From Rhodanobacteraceae bacterium (GTDB lineage: Bacteria > Pseudomonadota > Gammaproteobacteria > Xanthomonadales > Rhodanobacteraceae): a stretch of DNA of 38,076 nt. Within the stretch, counting starts at the first letter, position 1, and the number at the start of each line of letters is the position of its first letter. The DNA lies in contig JAACZU010000025.1 of NCBI GenBank assembly GCA_009996615.1, positions 1-38,076 of the forward strand, given 5' to 3'. Below are positions 29,795 to 37,841 of this stretch, in pieces. The notes under the pieces were generated by a model. The model was not told the DNA's origin and did not search any database. It saw only the letters and a list, made by a program, of their open reading frames with translations. The position numbers were made by a program, and so were the translations under genes.

Positions 29795-30112
29795 TCAGTG
29801 GTCCGTGGCCGCTCGTGCGCACTCACCCCGCGGATCGCGGCGCAATGCGCCAGCGGGGGGATGACCAGGGTGGTGCATTCCTCGTAGCGCGCCGTGGCAA
29901 GGTCGTGCAGGGGAATGTGGTCGACGCGCGGGGTTTCGATGGGCAGGCGCGCCGCCTCGAACAGAATCACTTCATGCTCGGGTGGGTGCCTTCGCAGCAG
30001 CTTGTCGACCAGCGCCTGCAGCCGATTGCGCTCGGCGTGCAGGCGGCGGGACAGGTCGCCCGACAGGGCCATCTGCCATAACAGCACCAGGCCGGCGGTG
30101 TCGGGCCGGCGG
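29795..30112 (-). pseudogene. Truncated, frameshifted 3' end of a borosin-type methyltransferase gene
   Basis: The minus strand matches the last 106 codons of the intact gene at 33137-35656. It shares RRPDTAGLVLLWQMALSGDL, LHAERNRLQALVDKLL, PPEHEVILFEAARLPIETPR and ATARYEECTTLVIPPL. A one-base deletion after CCCGCT shifts the frame, yet the DNA stays similar to a stop at the equivalent place (TGA at 29795-29797). Similarity ends abruptly at about 30112, inside the methyltransferase domain. The next 150 bp to the SnoaL-like gene, 30113-30269, hold nothing I recognise. The rest of the gene, including the SAM-binding half, is missing, so it cannot be functional. Confidence 0.85.
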
Positions 30113-30269
30113 CTGCACGGGCGCTCGGGGAGTTCCAGCCCTGCGGGGGCTTGGGGCGCGCCGAGCACCCGTGCCGGGAACGACATCCAGCTCGCGACCA
30201 TGGCGACGCGACGCCTCTGACCTTGAGACTGCTCGTGGTCGGCTATGCGAGGCGCCGCATCAGCCGGGG

Positions 30270-30815
30270 TCAGGGAGCACCGGGAGAGCTGCCGTCGGTC
30301 GCCGGCGCCGCTGCCGGCGTCGGCAGCATTCCAAGTTGCTTCATCAGCCCAAGCGAATCGGCGCATGTCCATTCTTCGGCGATTCGCCCGTCGGCCACTC
30401 GAAACAGCGTCGCGCCCGTGATTTGCACTGCGCGACCAGTCGCCCGAATGCCATTTCCGGTGCCGGTGTTGGTCCCGCTCGCGGTCCAGTGCACGGCCAC
30501 CAGATCGCGCTCGGCGACCTGCTTGTCGACCGTGATCTTGAGATCCGGAAACGCCTCACGCCATCCCTTGGCTTCGGCCATGCCATCGGCATGGGTGAAG
30601 TTGTTCCTGCCGCCGTGACCAACGAAGTCCGCACTGTACGGCACTTCGAATCGGCCCTGATTGAGACCTTCCTCGTACACCCTGCGGGTGATCGACTTGT
30701 TGAGCTCCAGGGACTCGGCGTGAACGCCGTCGGACGCAGAGGCCCCGGATGGAATGACGCCGGTGAGGGCGACGATTGTTGCCACTGCGGCCTGCAGGAT
30801 GTTGCATGTTTTCAT
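30270..30815 (-). CDS. Secreted SnoaL-like protein (ester cyclase fold)
   Basis: The 181-residue protein starts at ATG 30815, eight bases after GGAG. Residues 1-29 form a Sec signal peptide ending in SGASA. The mature part has the NTF2/SnoaL fold signature: RVYEEGLNQGRFE, GMAEAKGWREAFPDLKI, VAVHWTASGTNTG, and GRIAEEWTCADSLGLMKQLG near the end. SnoaL-like ester cyclases act on aromatic polyketides, but many members of the wider family have other or unknown small-molecule roles; being exported argues against polyketide work. The 3' end of a second copy survives at 32975-33093, beside the borosin methyltransferase gene. The two-component pair lies between the copies. Its substrate is unknown. 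Confidence 0.75.
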   Translation of the reverse strand: MKTCNILQAAVATIVALTGVIPSGASASDGVHAESLELNKSITRRVYEEGLNQGRFEVPYSADFVGHGGRNNFTHADGMAEAKGWREAFPDLKITVDKQVAERDLVAVHWTASGTNTGTGNGIRATGRAVQITGATLFRVADGRIAEEWTCADSLGLMKQLGMLPTPAAAPATDGSSPGAP

Positions 30816-31132
30816 GACCATCTCCGAAACGCGGAAGTGCGTGTTGCGGATGATGGCGGGGCCGCAAGACCGCTTGCATTCCCTTGATGTCGAGCGGAGG
30901 CGGCGGTGGGATAAGTAGTGGCTACGCAGTGACGGAAGCGCGTCGTACGTCGGCGCTACCGGCACGTTGTACATTGCGGTTCCAGGAGCGAGCCGGCCTT
31001 TATGGGGCGGCCGCAGTTGCGGGACGCAATTGACGCCGTTGCCACGCGGCCCAATGAGCGTCCACGTCCCGGGCGGCGGAGCGCGCTCCCTGCGTCGCCT
31101 GCCCGGGAAGCGAGCCGTGCGGAAAACAGCGC
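30816..31132. other. Intergenic region between SnoaL-like gene and response regulator
   Basis: 317 bp without a recognisable gene. It should contain the promoter of the minus-strand SnoaL-like gene, but I cannot pick out convincing -35 and -10 boxes, and no repeat or terminator stands out. Confidence 0.4.
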
Positions 31133-31894
31133 TCAGCGAAGCAGCGCTTCGAGCGCCGCCCGATAACGGCGGCTGCCGTTGACCTGCACGCCGCTCTTGA
31201 GGAGAACGACGAAGTCGCCATTGAACAGTGGCTGGACTTCGCGAATCCGGTCGATGGGGACGATCGCCGCGCGCGATACCCGGATGAAGCGTTGTGGGTC
31301 CAGGCGGGCCTCGAGGCTGGTCATCGTCTCGCGCAGCAGGTGCTGTTTCGTGCCTGTGTGGATCTCGGCGTAATTTCCTGCAGCGACGATGCGATCGACC
31401 TCGTCGATGTCGAGCAATCGAACGCGACCCTCGGAACGGATTACGAGTCGCGATGGATAACGCTGAAGCGCACCTCGATCGATCGATTTCAGGGCCTCGG
31501 AAACGCGGCGGATGAAGCCGCCATCTGGATGGGCGAGGTGGGAACGGACGCGCTGCAGTGCGCGGTCAAAGCGTTCCGGGTCGATCGGCTTGAGCACGTA
31601 GTCGATCGCTTGAGCATCGAATGCCCGCACGGCGTGTTGATCGAACGCGGTTACGAACACGACCGCCGGCATGCGATTGCCCCCGATGGCTTCGATGACG
31701 GCGAACCCGTCGAGTTCGGGCATCTGCACATCGAGGAAGACGAGGTCGGGCGCATGCGCGCTGATTGCCGATATGGCCGCTGCGCCGTCACCGCACTCTT
31801 CGACGACTTCGATGTCCGGCTCCTTCCGCAGCAGCCGCAATATCCCGCGTCGGGCGACCGGTTCATCGTCAACGATCAGTACGCGAATGGTCAT
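31133..31894 (-). CDS. LytTR-family response regulator
   Basis: The 253-residue protein starts at ATG 31894, which overlaps the kinase stop codon as ATGA. The receiver domain has the acidic pair in VLIVDDEP, the phosphorylated Asp in LVFLDVQMPELDGF, and the conserved Lys in YVLKPID. The C-terminal LytTR DNA-binding domain is seen in RLLDIDEVDRIVAAGNYAEI, LEARLDPQRFIRVSRAAIV and VLLKSGVQVNGSRRYRAAL. LytTR regulators bind direct repeats in promoters, often of exported or peptide-related functions. It pairs with the kinase upstream. Possible targets include the neighbouring SnoaL-like and borosin genes, but no binding site was identified. Confidence 0.92.
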   Translation of the reverse strand: MTIRVLIVDDEPVARRGILRLLRKEPDIEVVEECGDGAAAISAISAHAPDLVFLDVQMPELDGFAVIEAIGGNRMPAVVFVTAFDQHAVRAFDAQAIDYVLKPIDPERFDRALQRVRSHLAHPDGGFIRRVSEALKSIDRGALQRYPSRLVIRSEGRVRLLDIDEVDRIVAAGNYAEIHTGTKQHLLRETMTSLEARLDPQRFIRVSRAAIVPIDRIREVQPLFNGDFVVLLKSGVQVNGSRRYRAALEALLR

Positions 31895-32961
31895 GTGGCA
31901 GTGCGCCAAGGCAGCTCGATCTCGGCGATGACGCCGCCGTCATCGGAATTTCGCACGTCGAAGCGTTGCCTGTCCGCATACAGCAAGCGCAACCGCTCCC
32001 TCGTGTTCGCCAGGCCGACGCGTTCGGTCGCCGCCGGTGGTAGCCCTCGGCCGTCGTCGACAACGCACAGCAGCAGGGAGTCGCCGTGCCGATCCGCCCT
32101 GATTTCCACTTTCCCCGGTCCGGCGCGCGTGGCGAGTCCATGGCGCAATGCGTTCTCGATCAGGGGCTGGAGGAGCAGGTTCGGAACCCGCGCTTCGAGA
32201 ACCCCATCAGGAATGAGGAACCGGAAGCTCAAGCGCCCGCCGAAGCGGGCCTGCTCGATCTCGAGATAGCTCTCGAGAAAGCCGATCTCTTCGCCGAGCG
32301 TCACCTCATGTGCCTCGGTGCTGTCGAGCGAGCGGCGCAGCAACGCGCTGAGCTGCAGGAGGATCCGATCTGCTGCGTCGACATCCTCGTGCATCAGCAC
32401 CGAGACCGTGTTGAGGGCGTTGAAGAGGAAGTGCGGCTGCAGTTGGGTGCGCAGTGTCTGCAGGCGGGCGTCGGCCAGCTGCGCTTCGAGGCGGAGTCGC
32501 CGACGCACGAGCCGCTCCACGTGTGCCGCGGCGACGATCAGCCAATAGACCGGGAGGTTCAGCAGAAACGTCGTGCCAAGCAGCCGGCTGAAGGTTCCGA
32601 GCCAGGTGGATTCGACCTGGGTCGCACCGATGACCGGCGCCGCCAGCGCGAAGAGCGCCAGGTTGACCAGGGCGCAGGTCGCCGAAGCGACTCCGTGCAC
32701 CGCAAGCGCGGCAAGGATGTGCGGTCGCTGGAGCGGGAACCGCGTCTCGAGTCGGAGCGCAATCGGCGTGAGGGCAGCCCAAACCGCGGCCCACACGAGC
32801 CAGATGGCGCTGGCGCGTGCCCACGCCAACGGTTCGCCGCGCACCTGTCCGGCAAACCAGGCCTGCCCGGCGAGGAGCATCGCCACCAGCGTCCATACCC
32901 CCAGGATGGCCGCGCCCCGGCGGCCGAGTCCGGAGCCATTCTCCACCACCGGTGTCGCCAT
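31891..32961 (-). CDS. LytS/YehU-type sensor histidine kinase
   Basis: The 356-residue membrane kinase starts at ATG 32961, nine bases after GAGGA. Four hydrophobic segments occupy roughly residues 15-165. The phospho-accepting His is in QLQPHFLFNALNTVSVLM of the His_kinase family typical for LytTR partners. The N box is LLLQPLIENALRHG and the G box is VVDDGRGLPPAATERVGLAN. There is no large periplasmic domain, so it probably senses a membrane-embedded or small ligand. It forms a tight operon with the LytTR regulator. Directly upstream, its ribosome-binding site touches the stop codon of a decayed SnoaL-like fragment, so its own promoter must lie in or beyond that remnant. Confidence 0.92.
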   Translation of the reverse strand: MATPVVENGSGLGRRGAAILGVWTLVAMLLAGQAWFAGQVRGEPLAWARASAIWLVWAAVWAALTPIALRLETRFPLQRPHILAALAVHGVASATCALVNLALFALAAPVIGATQVESTWLGTFSRLLGTTFLLNLPVYWLIVAAAHVERLVRRRLRLEAQLADARLQTLRTQLQPHFLFNALNTVSVLMHEDVDAADRILLQLSALLRRSLDSTEAHEVTLGEEIGFLESYLEIEQARFGGRLSFRFLIPDGVLEARVPNLLLQPLIENALRHGLATRAGPGKVEIRADRHGDSLLLCVVDDGRGLPPAATERVGLANTRERLRLLYADRQRFDVRNSDDGGVIAEIELPWRTAT

Positions 32962-32974
32962 TTCGTACTGTCCT

Positions 32975-33093
32975 CTAGCGAGCTGTGCCACTGGCGGTGC
33001 TGCCTCCCGTCGCCGACCCCGTCGCCGGCGTTGGTAGCATATCCAATAGCTTCATCCGCCCGAGCGAGCCGCCGTACGTCCATTCCTCGGCAA
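32975..33093 (-). pseudogene. 3' remnant of a SnoaL-like gene
   Basis: The minus strand reads RIAEEWTYGGSLGRMKLLDM then LPTPATGSATGGST before a TAG stop, a clear relative of the last 40 codons of the intact SnoaL-like gene (RIAEEWTCADSLGLMKQLGM then LPTP). The similarity starts abruptly at the RIAEEW codons; nothing of the earlier gene remains. It lies between the intact methyltransferase gene and the kinase gene. Confidence 0.85.
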
Positions 33094-33136
33094 TGCGGCA
33101 CAGCGCGCCCGCGCGTGGATCGGGCTGGTTACGTCA

Positions 33137-35656
33137 TCAGCGATCCGTGGCGGCCTGCGCGCACTCATCCTGCGGATCGCGGCGCAACTCGCCAAGTGGA
33201 GGGATGACCAGGGTCGTGTATTCCTCGTAGCGCGCCGTGGCAAGGTCGCGCAGGGGAAGGCGGTCGGCGCGCGGGGTTTCGATGGGCAGGCGGGCCGCTT
33301 CGTAGAGGATCACTTCGTGCTCGGGCGGGTACCAGCGCAGCAGCTTGTCGACCAGCGCCTGCAGCCCATTGCGCTCGGCGTGCAGGCGGCGGCAGGACAG
33401 GTCGCCGGACAGCGCTACCTGCCATAACAGCACCAGGCCGGCGGTGTCGGGCTGGCGGTCGTAGACGAGGAAATGGGTCGCCTCCATCGACTGCACGCCG
33501 CGATGGCCGGGGTCGAGGTTGAGGTCGGCGTACAGGCAGGCCTCGGCGGAAATGCCCGGCTCCATGCGCGCCGGGATGCCTTCGGCGCGGGCCTTGCGCA
33601 CTACGCGGTGCGGGACGTCGGCGAACACGCCCGGGTGGCCGTAGAACACCGCGCAGACCCGCTTGCCGGCGCGGACCTCGGCCATGATCGCCGTTTCGAT
33701 CTCGCGGTACGTCTGGCGTCGATCCTTGTCGGGGGCGTAGTGGCAGCCGAGATTGATCGCGTCGGGACGGAAGCGGCGGACCATCGCCAGCGCGAATGGA
33801 TCGGCCAGGCAGAACACCACCTGGGCCTCGCGGATTTCCGACAGGCAGCGCTCGCTGGCGTGGCGACCGAACTGGATGCCGCTGCCGACCACCGCCAGAC
33901 CTCCGACCGACGCCGATGCAGCAGCGGCGGCGGTGCCCGCGCGCACCACGCGATCGCGACCTTCGTGCTTGGCCCGGTACAAGGCCTGGTCCGCCTCGTG
34001 GATCAATTGCTCCAGCGAGCAGACGTGCCCATCCGCCTGGCAGACGCCGGAGCTGATGCTGAAGCGGAACGTCTGCCCGAACACGCTGATCGGTTCGATG
34101 CGACGGCGCAGGCGCTGCAGTATTGCCTCGGCCTCCGCCGCATCGGCATCGAGCAGGATCGTGAACTCGTCGCCGCCGCTGCGCGCGCAGATGCCGCTTG
34201 CGCCGACGGTCTCCCCGATCCATGCGCCGAGCGAGCGCAGGGCCTCGTCACCCGCGGCATGGCCGTAGCGGTCGTTGACCTGCTTGAACAGGTCGATGTC
34301 GGCGACGATCGCGGTGAACGGCCGCCCGCTGTCGCGGGCGCGCGCCATCGCTGCCTCGCCGAGCTTGCGCACCTGCTGGTAGTTGAACAGGCCGGTGAGG
34401 CTGTCGTGCTCGGACTGCCAGCGGTAGCGGCGGCGCTGCCGTAGCGAGTGATGCAACAGCAGCGACAGCAGAATGGCGGTCACCAGCAACCCGCCCAGGC
34501 CCATGGCCAGCAGCCATTGCCGGCGCTGGGTCGCGGTGACCTGCGCCGCGGTCAAGGCTTTCTCGGTTTCGAGCAGGGCGATCTGCTGCTCCTTCGACCG
34601 GGTGTCGAACTGGACCTGCAGGTAGGCCATGCGCCGCTCGCGGGCGCTGCGCTCGGCCGCTTCCGCGGCAGACATCGCCTCCCTCGTGTGGGCCAACGCC
34701 GCCGCGAGATTGCCGTGCTTCTCGGCCAGCCTCGCCAGCAGGCGCTCGGTCTCGGCAATCATCAGGTCCGACTTCTGCTGCCGGTAGTACTGCAGGGTGT
34801 CGCCCAGCAGCGCCTGGGCCTGGTCGAGCTGGCGGTTCGTCTCGATCAGGCTTTCGGCGATGGCGAGCTTCGCGTTGTACATGCCGGCCGCGAACCCCGC
34901 GGCCTCGAACTCCGCGAGCGCTGCGCGTCCCCACTGCAATGCTTCGGCATGGCGTCCCTGGACCGCCGCCATCTTGCCCATGCCATATTTGCCGTTGGCC
35001 GTGAACACCGGGTCGCCGGCGCGGCTGCAGGCCTGGATCTGGCGTCGTCGCCAGCTCTCCGCCTCAGGGATATTGCGTGCGTAGTCTTCGGCCAGCGCCA
35101 TGTCGCTCACCGCCAGGCACAGCGCCCGCGGGGAGGCGTTTTCGGACTCGACCAGGCGCAGCGCCTGCACCGCCAACTCCCGCGCTTTTCCGCTCTCGCC
35201 CACGAGCGTATGCACGTAACTGGCGACACCGAGCAGGTTGGCCGATTCCGCCGGAACCTCGTGCAGGTAGGGCAGGCTCTCGTTGAGCCAGGTGAACGCG
35301 AGCGGCCAGTCCTCGAGATTGGCGGCGATGTTGATGGCCGTGGTGGAGACGCGCATGCGCAGCGGCGCGGGCAGGGCCTGCTTCAGCAGACCGGTCATGC
35401 CCTCCAATGCCGCGGGTTCGTTGCCGGCGAGCGCGAGGTTGCGCAGGCGCACGAACTCGATGCGGTGGCGCTGTTCCGGCGTGAGTGCATCCGGTCGCGA
35501 CGACAAGCTTTCGATCTTTGCGTTGGATTCCCGCCAGTGCGCGGTCACCGCCAGCCGCTCGATTTCCTGGACCAGCGTCTCGGGCGTGTCCGCGGCCAAC
35601 GCCGGCACGCCGGCGCAAGCCAGCGCCAGCGACGCAATCGCGATCAGCCGCAACAT
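33137..35656 (-). CDS. Fusion of sensor region, GGDEF domain and borosin-type peptide alpha-N-methyltransferase
   Basis: The 839-residue protein starts at ATG 35656 (AAGGCG upstream), giving signal peptide MLRLIAIASLALACAGVPAL; the in-frame ATG 35710 would hide this signal. Residues 23-380 are helical, TPR-like and periplasmic, ending in a coiled coil. A membrane segment (about 381-404) follows, then a cytoplasmic GGDEF domain (415-575) with intact GGDEF at 494-498 and VADIDLFKQVND; the usual RxxD inhibitory site is absent. Residues 584-822 form a tetrapyrrole-methylase-fold domain closest to split-borosin methyltransferases such as SonM of Shewanella: INLGCHYA, RRQTYREI, FYGHPGVFA, MEPGISAEACLYADL and DPGHRGVQSMEA. 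Those enzymes N-methylate peptide backbones using SAM. The gene sits 28 bp after a SonA-like precursor gene. I know of no described fusion of a borosin methyltransferase to a diguanylate cyclase. Family assignment is from memory of motifs. Confidence 0.85.
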   Translation of the reverse strand: MLRLIAIASLALACAGVPALAADTPETLVQEIERLAVTAHWRESNAKIESLSSRPDALTPEQRHRIEFVRLRNLALAGNEPAALEGMTGLLKQALPAPLRMRVSTTAINIAANLEDWPLAFTWLNESLPYLHEVPAESANLLGVASYVHTLVGESGKARELAVQALRLVESENASPRALCLAVSDMALAEDYARNIPEAESWRRRQIQACSRAGDPVFTANGKYGMGKMAAVQGRHAEALQWGRAALAEFEAAGFAAGMYNAKLAIAESLIETNRQLDQAQALLGDTLQYYRQQKSDLMIAETERLLARLAEKHGNLAAALAHTREAMSAAEAAERSARERRMAYLQVQFDTRSKEQQIALLETEKALTAAQVTATQRRQWLLAMGLGGLLVTAILLSLLLHHSLRQRRRYRWQSEHDSLTGLFNYQQVRKLGEAAMARARDSGRPFTAIVADIDLFKQVNDRYGHAAGDEALRSLGAWIGETVGASGICARSGGDEFTILLDADAAEAEAILQRLRRRIEPISVFGQTFRFSISSGVCQADGHVCSLEQLIHEADQALYRAKHEGRDRVVRAGTAAAAASASVGGLAVVGSGIQFGRHASERCLSEIREAQVVFCLADPFALAMVRRFRPDAINLGCHYAPDKDRRQTYREIETAIMAEVRAGKRVCAVFYGHPGVFADVPHRVVRKARAEGIPARMEPGISAEACLYADLNLDPGHRGVQSMEATHFLVYDRQPDTAGLVLLWQVALSGDLSCRRLHAERNGLQALVDKLLRWYPPEHEVILYEAARLPIETPRADRLPLRDLATARYEEYTTLVIPPLGELRRDPQDECAQAATDR

Positions 35657-35684
35657 GGGCCGGCGCCTTGCAGCGACGCGCAGG

Positions 35685-35903
35685 CTACTCGTCGTAGGCC
35701 TTGATGACATGATTGGTGGCGAACTGCCCGTCCGCCATCCCCGTGAGCGTCTTGATCGCCGCGTAATCCTTCTCGGCCATCGCCCTGCGCTCCTCGTCGG
35801 ACAGGCCCGCGCGCCGCATCACGCCGTCCGGATCCTTCGCGTACTGATCGGCCAGCGCGGCGTCGCTGCCGAGCTTTCGCATCAGGTCGAGCAGTTTCGA
35901 CAT
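35685..35903 (-). CDS. Split-borosin precursor peptide (SonA-like)
   Basis: The 72-residue peptide begins MSKLLDLMRKLGSDAALADQ from ATG 35903, eight bases after AGGGGGA. It resembles SonA-type precursors: a small helical binding domain with a LGxDAxLxxxY segment, a PDGVMRRAGLSDEE helix, and KTLTG before a short core. The core would lie within residues 58-72, and the VI pair at 66-67 (in NHVIKAY) aligns with the N-methylated region of SonA, so backbone methylation there is a reasonable guess. Unlike fungal borosins, precursor and enzyme are separate polypeptides. The gene is directly upstream of the fused methyltransferase, in the same direction, and presumably co-transcribed. No protease or export gene for maturation is adjacent, as is often true for split borosins. 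Confidence 0.8.
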   Translation of the reverse strand: MSKLLDLMRKLGSDAALADQYAKDPDGVMRRAGLSDEERRAMAEKDYAAIKTLTGMADGQFATNHVIKAYDE

Positions 35904-36239
35904 GTCGGTCCCCCTGTGGACCCGCCGAGATTGATCCGCCGCTTCCGAGCCGCCGGTAGCGTCGGTATTCCCCCCTATATGCCTGATCCGTCGGCCAGTC
36001 CCCGCCGACCATCCGGACAGGAGGACATTATCACAGGCGCAATGGGACCGAGAAACGGGAACAGGCTCCGCCCATTTTGCTCCACTCCGCAATGGACGAC
36101 CGTCAAATAAAATCCCGGAAACGGTTCGGGTTCACTTGTTCGGCGAAAACGCGGTAAAAACGGGGGCGGTGAAAACGGGGAAGGTCCACTTGATTACGAC
36201 GGCAATCCGCTGCCGGCGGCGAGATATTTCAACGGCGCC
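35904..36239. other. Intergenic region upstream of the borosin operon
   Basis: 336 bp without a gene. It separates the pseudouridine synthase 3' end from the borosin precursor on the same strand. A possible extended -10 promoter is listed separately. AAAACGGGG occurs twice, near 36155 and 36171, as a short direct repeat. Confidence 0.5.
36027..36035 (-). promoter_or_regulatory. Possible extended -10 promoter of the borosin operon
   Basis: The minus strand reads TGTGATAAT, an extended -10 motif, about 125 bp before the precursor start codon. No good -35 box lies at the right distance, so this is only a candidate. Confidence 0.3.
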
Positions 36240-36962
36240 TCAAAAGCGCTCGCCGACCGGCAGGTAGCGCCAGGTCCCCGCGGGCATCTTGCCCAGCGAG
36301 ATCTTGCCGATGCGGATGCGCCGGATCGCCACGACTTCCAGCCCGACCTGCGCGCACATGTCGCGCAGTTGTCCGCCCTGGACCGCCTTGATCGCGAAGC
36401 GCAGGCGGACCTCGTTTTGCCAACTGACCTTGCACGGCGGCAGCGCGCGGCCTTGGTAGCTGAGGCCATGGTTGAGGCGGTGGAGGCCGTACGGCGCGAT
36501 CTCGCCGCTGACTTCGACGATGAACTCCTGCTCGATCTCGTCGCCGTCCTCGGTGAGCCGGCGCCAGACGCGGCCGTCCTGCGTCAGCACCATCAGGCCG
36601 CTGGCGTCCTGGTCGAGCGGCACCAGCGGCGTCAGCCTGACGAAATTGCGCTTGAGCAGGCGGATGCCGGATGGGTCGTCCGCCCAGCGCGTCGCCGGGG
36701 TCACCAGGGCCGCGGCCGGATTGGGACCGCTGATCGTGTCGAAGCCGGCAGGTTTGTGCAGCAGGATGGTCGCGGGTTCCTCGGCCTCGAGGCGCGCAGC
36801 GGGGTCGATCGTCACCATTTCGGTCGACACCATGTGCTGCGGCTTTTCGACCACCACCCCGTCGACCGACACCCAGCCGCCCTCGATGTAGCGCTCGGCC
36901 TCGGCGCGTGAGCAGCGCGCCAAGGCGGCGACGCGTTTGGCCAGGCGAATGGGTTCGGACAT
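36240..36962 (-). CDS. RsuA/RluF-family rRNA pseudouridine synthase
   Basis: The 240-residue enzyme converts a uridine in ribosomal RNA to pseudouridine. It starts at ATG 36962 (MSEPIRLAKRVAAL); an upstream TTG is less likely. Residues 5-60 form an S4 RNA-binding domain (CSRAEAERYIEGGWVSVDG). The catalytic Asp is in LVPLDQDASGLMVLTQDG near residue 120, where the family more often has GRLDxxTxGL; the Asp and the SGL part are kept. Later landmarks are EFIVEVSG, GLEVVAIRRIRIG and LPVGERF. RluF, which modifies 23S rRNA, is the nearest subgroup I recognise, but the exact target is uncertain. It lies upstream of the borosin operon, about 340 bp away. Confidence 0.88.
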   Translation of the reverse strand: MSEPIRLAKRVAALARCSRAEAERYIEGGWVSVDGVVVEKPQHMVSTEMVTIDPAARLEAEEPATILLHKPAGFDTISGPNPAAALVTPATRWADDPSGIRLLKRNFVRLTPLVPLDQDASGLMVLTQDGRVWRRLTEDGDEIEQEFIVEVSGEIAPYGLHRLNHGLSYQGRALPPCKVSWQNEVRLRFAIKAVQGGQLRDMCAQVGLEVVAIRRIRIGKISLGKMPAGTWRYLPVGERF

Positions 36963-37055
36963 GGTGAGCACCGCCAAATCAGGCCGTGCAGTGTAAGGCG
37001 CGCGCGCTGCGGATGTGTGGAGGCGGGCGCCGCCAGCCCGATGCGCGCACCGCGG

Positions 37056-37128
37056 CGTAGGCTGGACGCGCCCCGCGCGGCCGGCGGCTTCGACGGGTGC
37101 CGGCCGACCTGCGGTCGTCCAGCCTACG
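37056..37128. repeat. Inverted repeat element CGTAGGCTGGACG, second copy
   Basis: CGTAGGCTGGACG at 37056-37068 is mirrored exactly at 37116-37128. It belongs to the same family as 22383-22463 and lies between two minus-strand genes, ending six bases before the stop codon of the ChaC-like gene. Confidence 0.85.
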
Positions 37129-37133
37129 GGTCT

Positions 37134-37703
37134 TCAGCCACCATCCAGTTCTTTCAGATGCTTCTCGACGGCAAACACATGCGCATCGTCCTCGCCGAGT
37201 ACGCGCAGCGCATCGGCGAGATGCGTGAGGTAGTCGCGGTTGTGGCCGCTCGGCCCTTCCGAGTTCGCGATGTGGCGTGCGATCTCCACTTCCGGCGCGG
37301 GGCCGAGCCAGGCCGCATTGGTGTCCGCGGCGATGTAGACGAGGCCTTCCACGCGGCCGCCGTCGCCGAACTCGATCGTCGTCGCGTGGCGCAGGTAGCC
37401 GTTCTTCTCGCGGTGATCGAGATGGTGGAAGACCTCCGGCGTGATCAGGTAGGCCATGCCGGCGCAGAGCGCACCGGGGTCCGGCACCAGGGTCAGCACG
37501 CGGCCGGGCGCTTCGGGCGTGCCGCGGTGGTCGTGCGAGCCTTGCCAGAAGCGGCGCGACCGGTCGCGGATCCGCGCCGGGCGCCGTTCGACGTACGGAA
37601 AATCGGCCTTGTAGATCAGCGAGCCGTAGCCGAACAGCCATACCTGCGCGTGGCCGTCGAAACGGTTCATGCGCCGGTTGAGCGCGATCGTGTTGAGGGA
37701 CAT
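37134..37703 (-). CDS. ChaC-like gamma-glutamylcyclotransferase
   Basis: The 189-residue protein belongs to the ChaC branch of gamma-glutamylcyclotransferases, which split glutathione into 5-oxoproline and Cys-Gly. The glycine-rich substrate loop VWLFGYGSLIYKADFPY starts near residue 20. RRFWQGSHDHRGTPEAPGRV follows, and the catalytic Glu is probably that of DHREKNGY. The start is uncertain: ATG 37703, ATG 37670 and GTG 37733 are all in frame with weak ribosome-binding sites; I list 37703. It is a cytoplasmic enzyme involved in glutathione turnover and shows no operon link to its neighbours. Confidence 0.85.
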   Translation of the reverse strand: MSLNTIALNRRMNRFDGHAQVWLFGYGSLIYKADFPYVERRPARIRDRSRRFWQGSHDHRGTPEAPGRVLTLVPDPGALCAGMAYLITPEVFHHLDHREKNGYLRHATTIEFGDGGRVEGLVYIAADTNAAWLGPAPEVEIARHIANSEGPSGHNRDYLTHLADALRVLGEDDAHVFAVEKHLKELDGG

Positions 37704-37841
37704 CGGTAGCGGCAAGCGAAACGTTCCGCGCACATGGTACAGGGCGCGTGATTGCGCTGCCGGGTGTCCAGGGTCCGGCTGGTGTTTTTGGTGGGCTATG
37801 TTTTCTCGACCTGATTAATCCCGAAATTCAGCTAGCTGCTT

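Noticed and set aside
33137-35656. Uroporphyrin or cobalamin methyltransferase reading of the C-terminal domain
   Set aside because: The fold is shared, but the YGHPGVFA, MEPGISAEACL and QSMEA segments and the adjacent SonA-like peptide fit borosin enzymes better; no tetrapyrrole genes are nearby.
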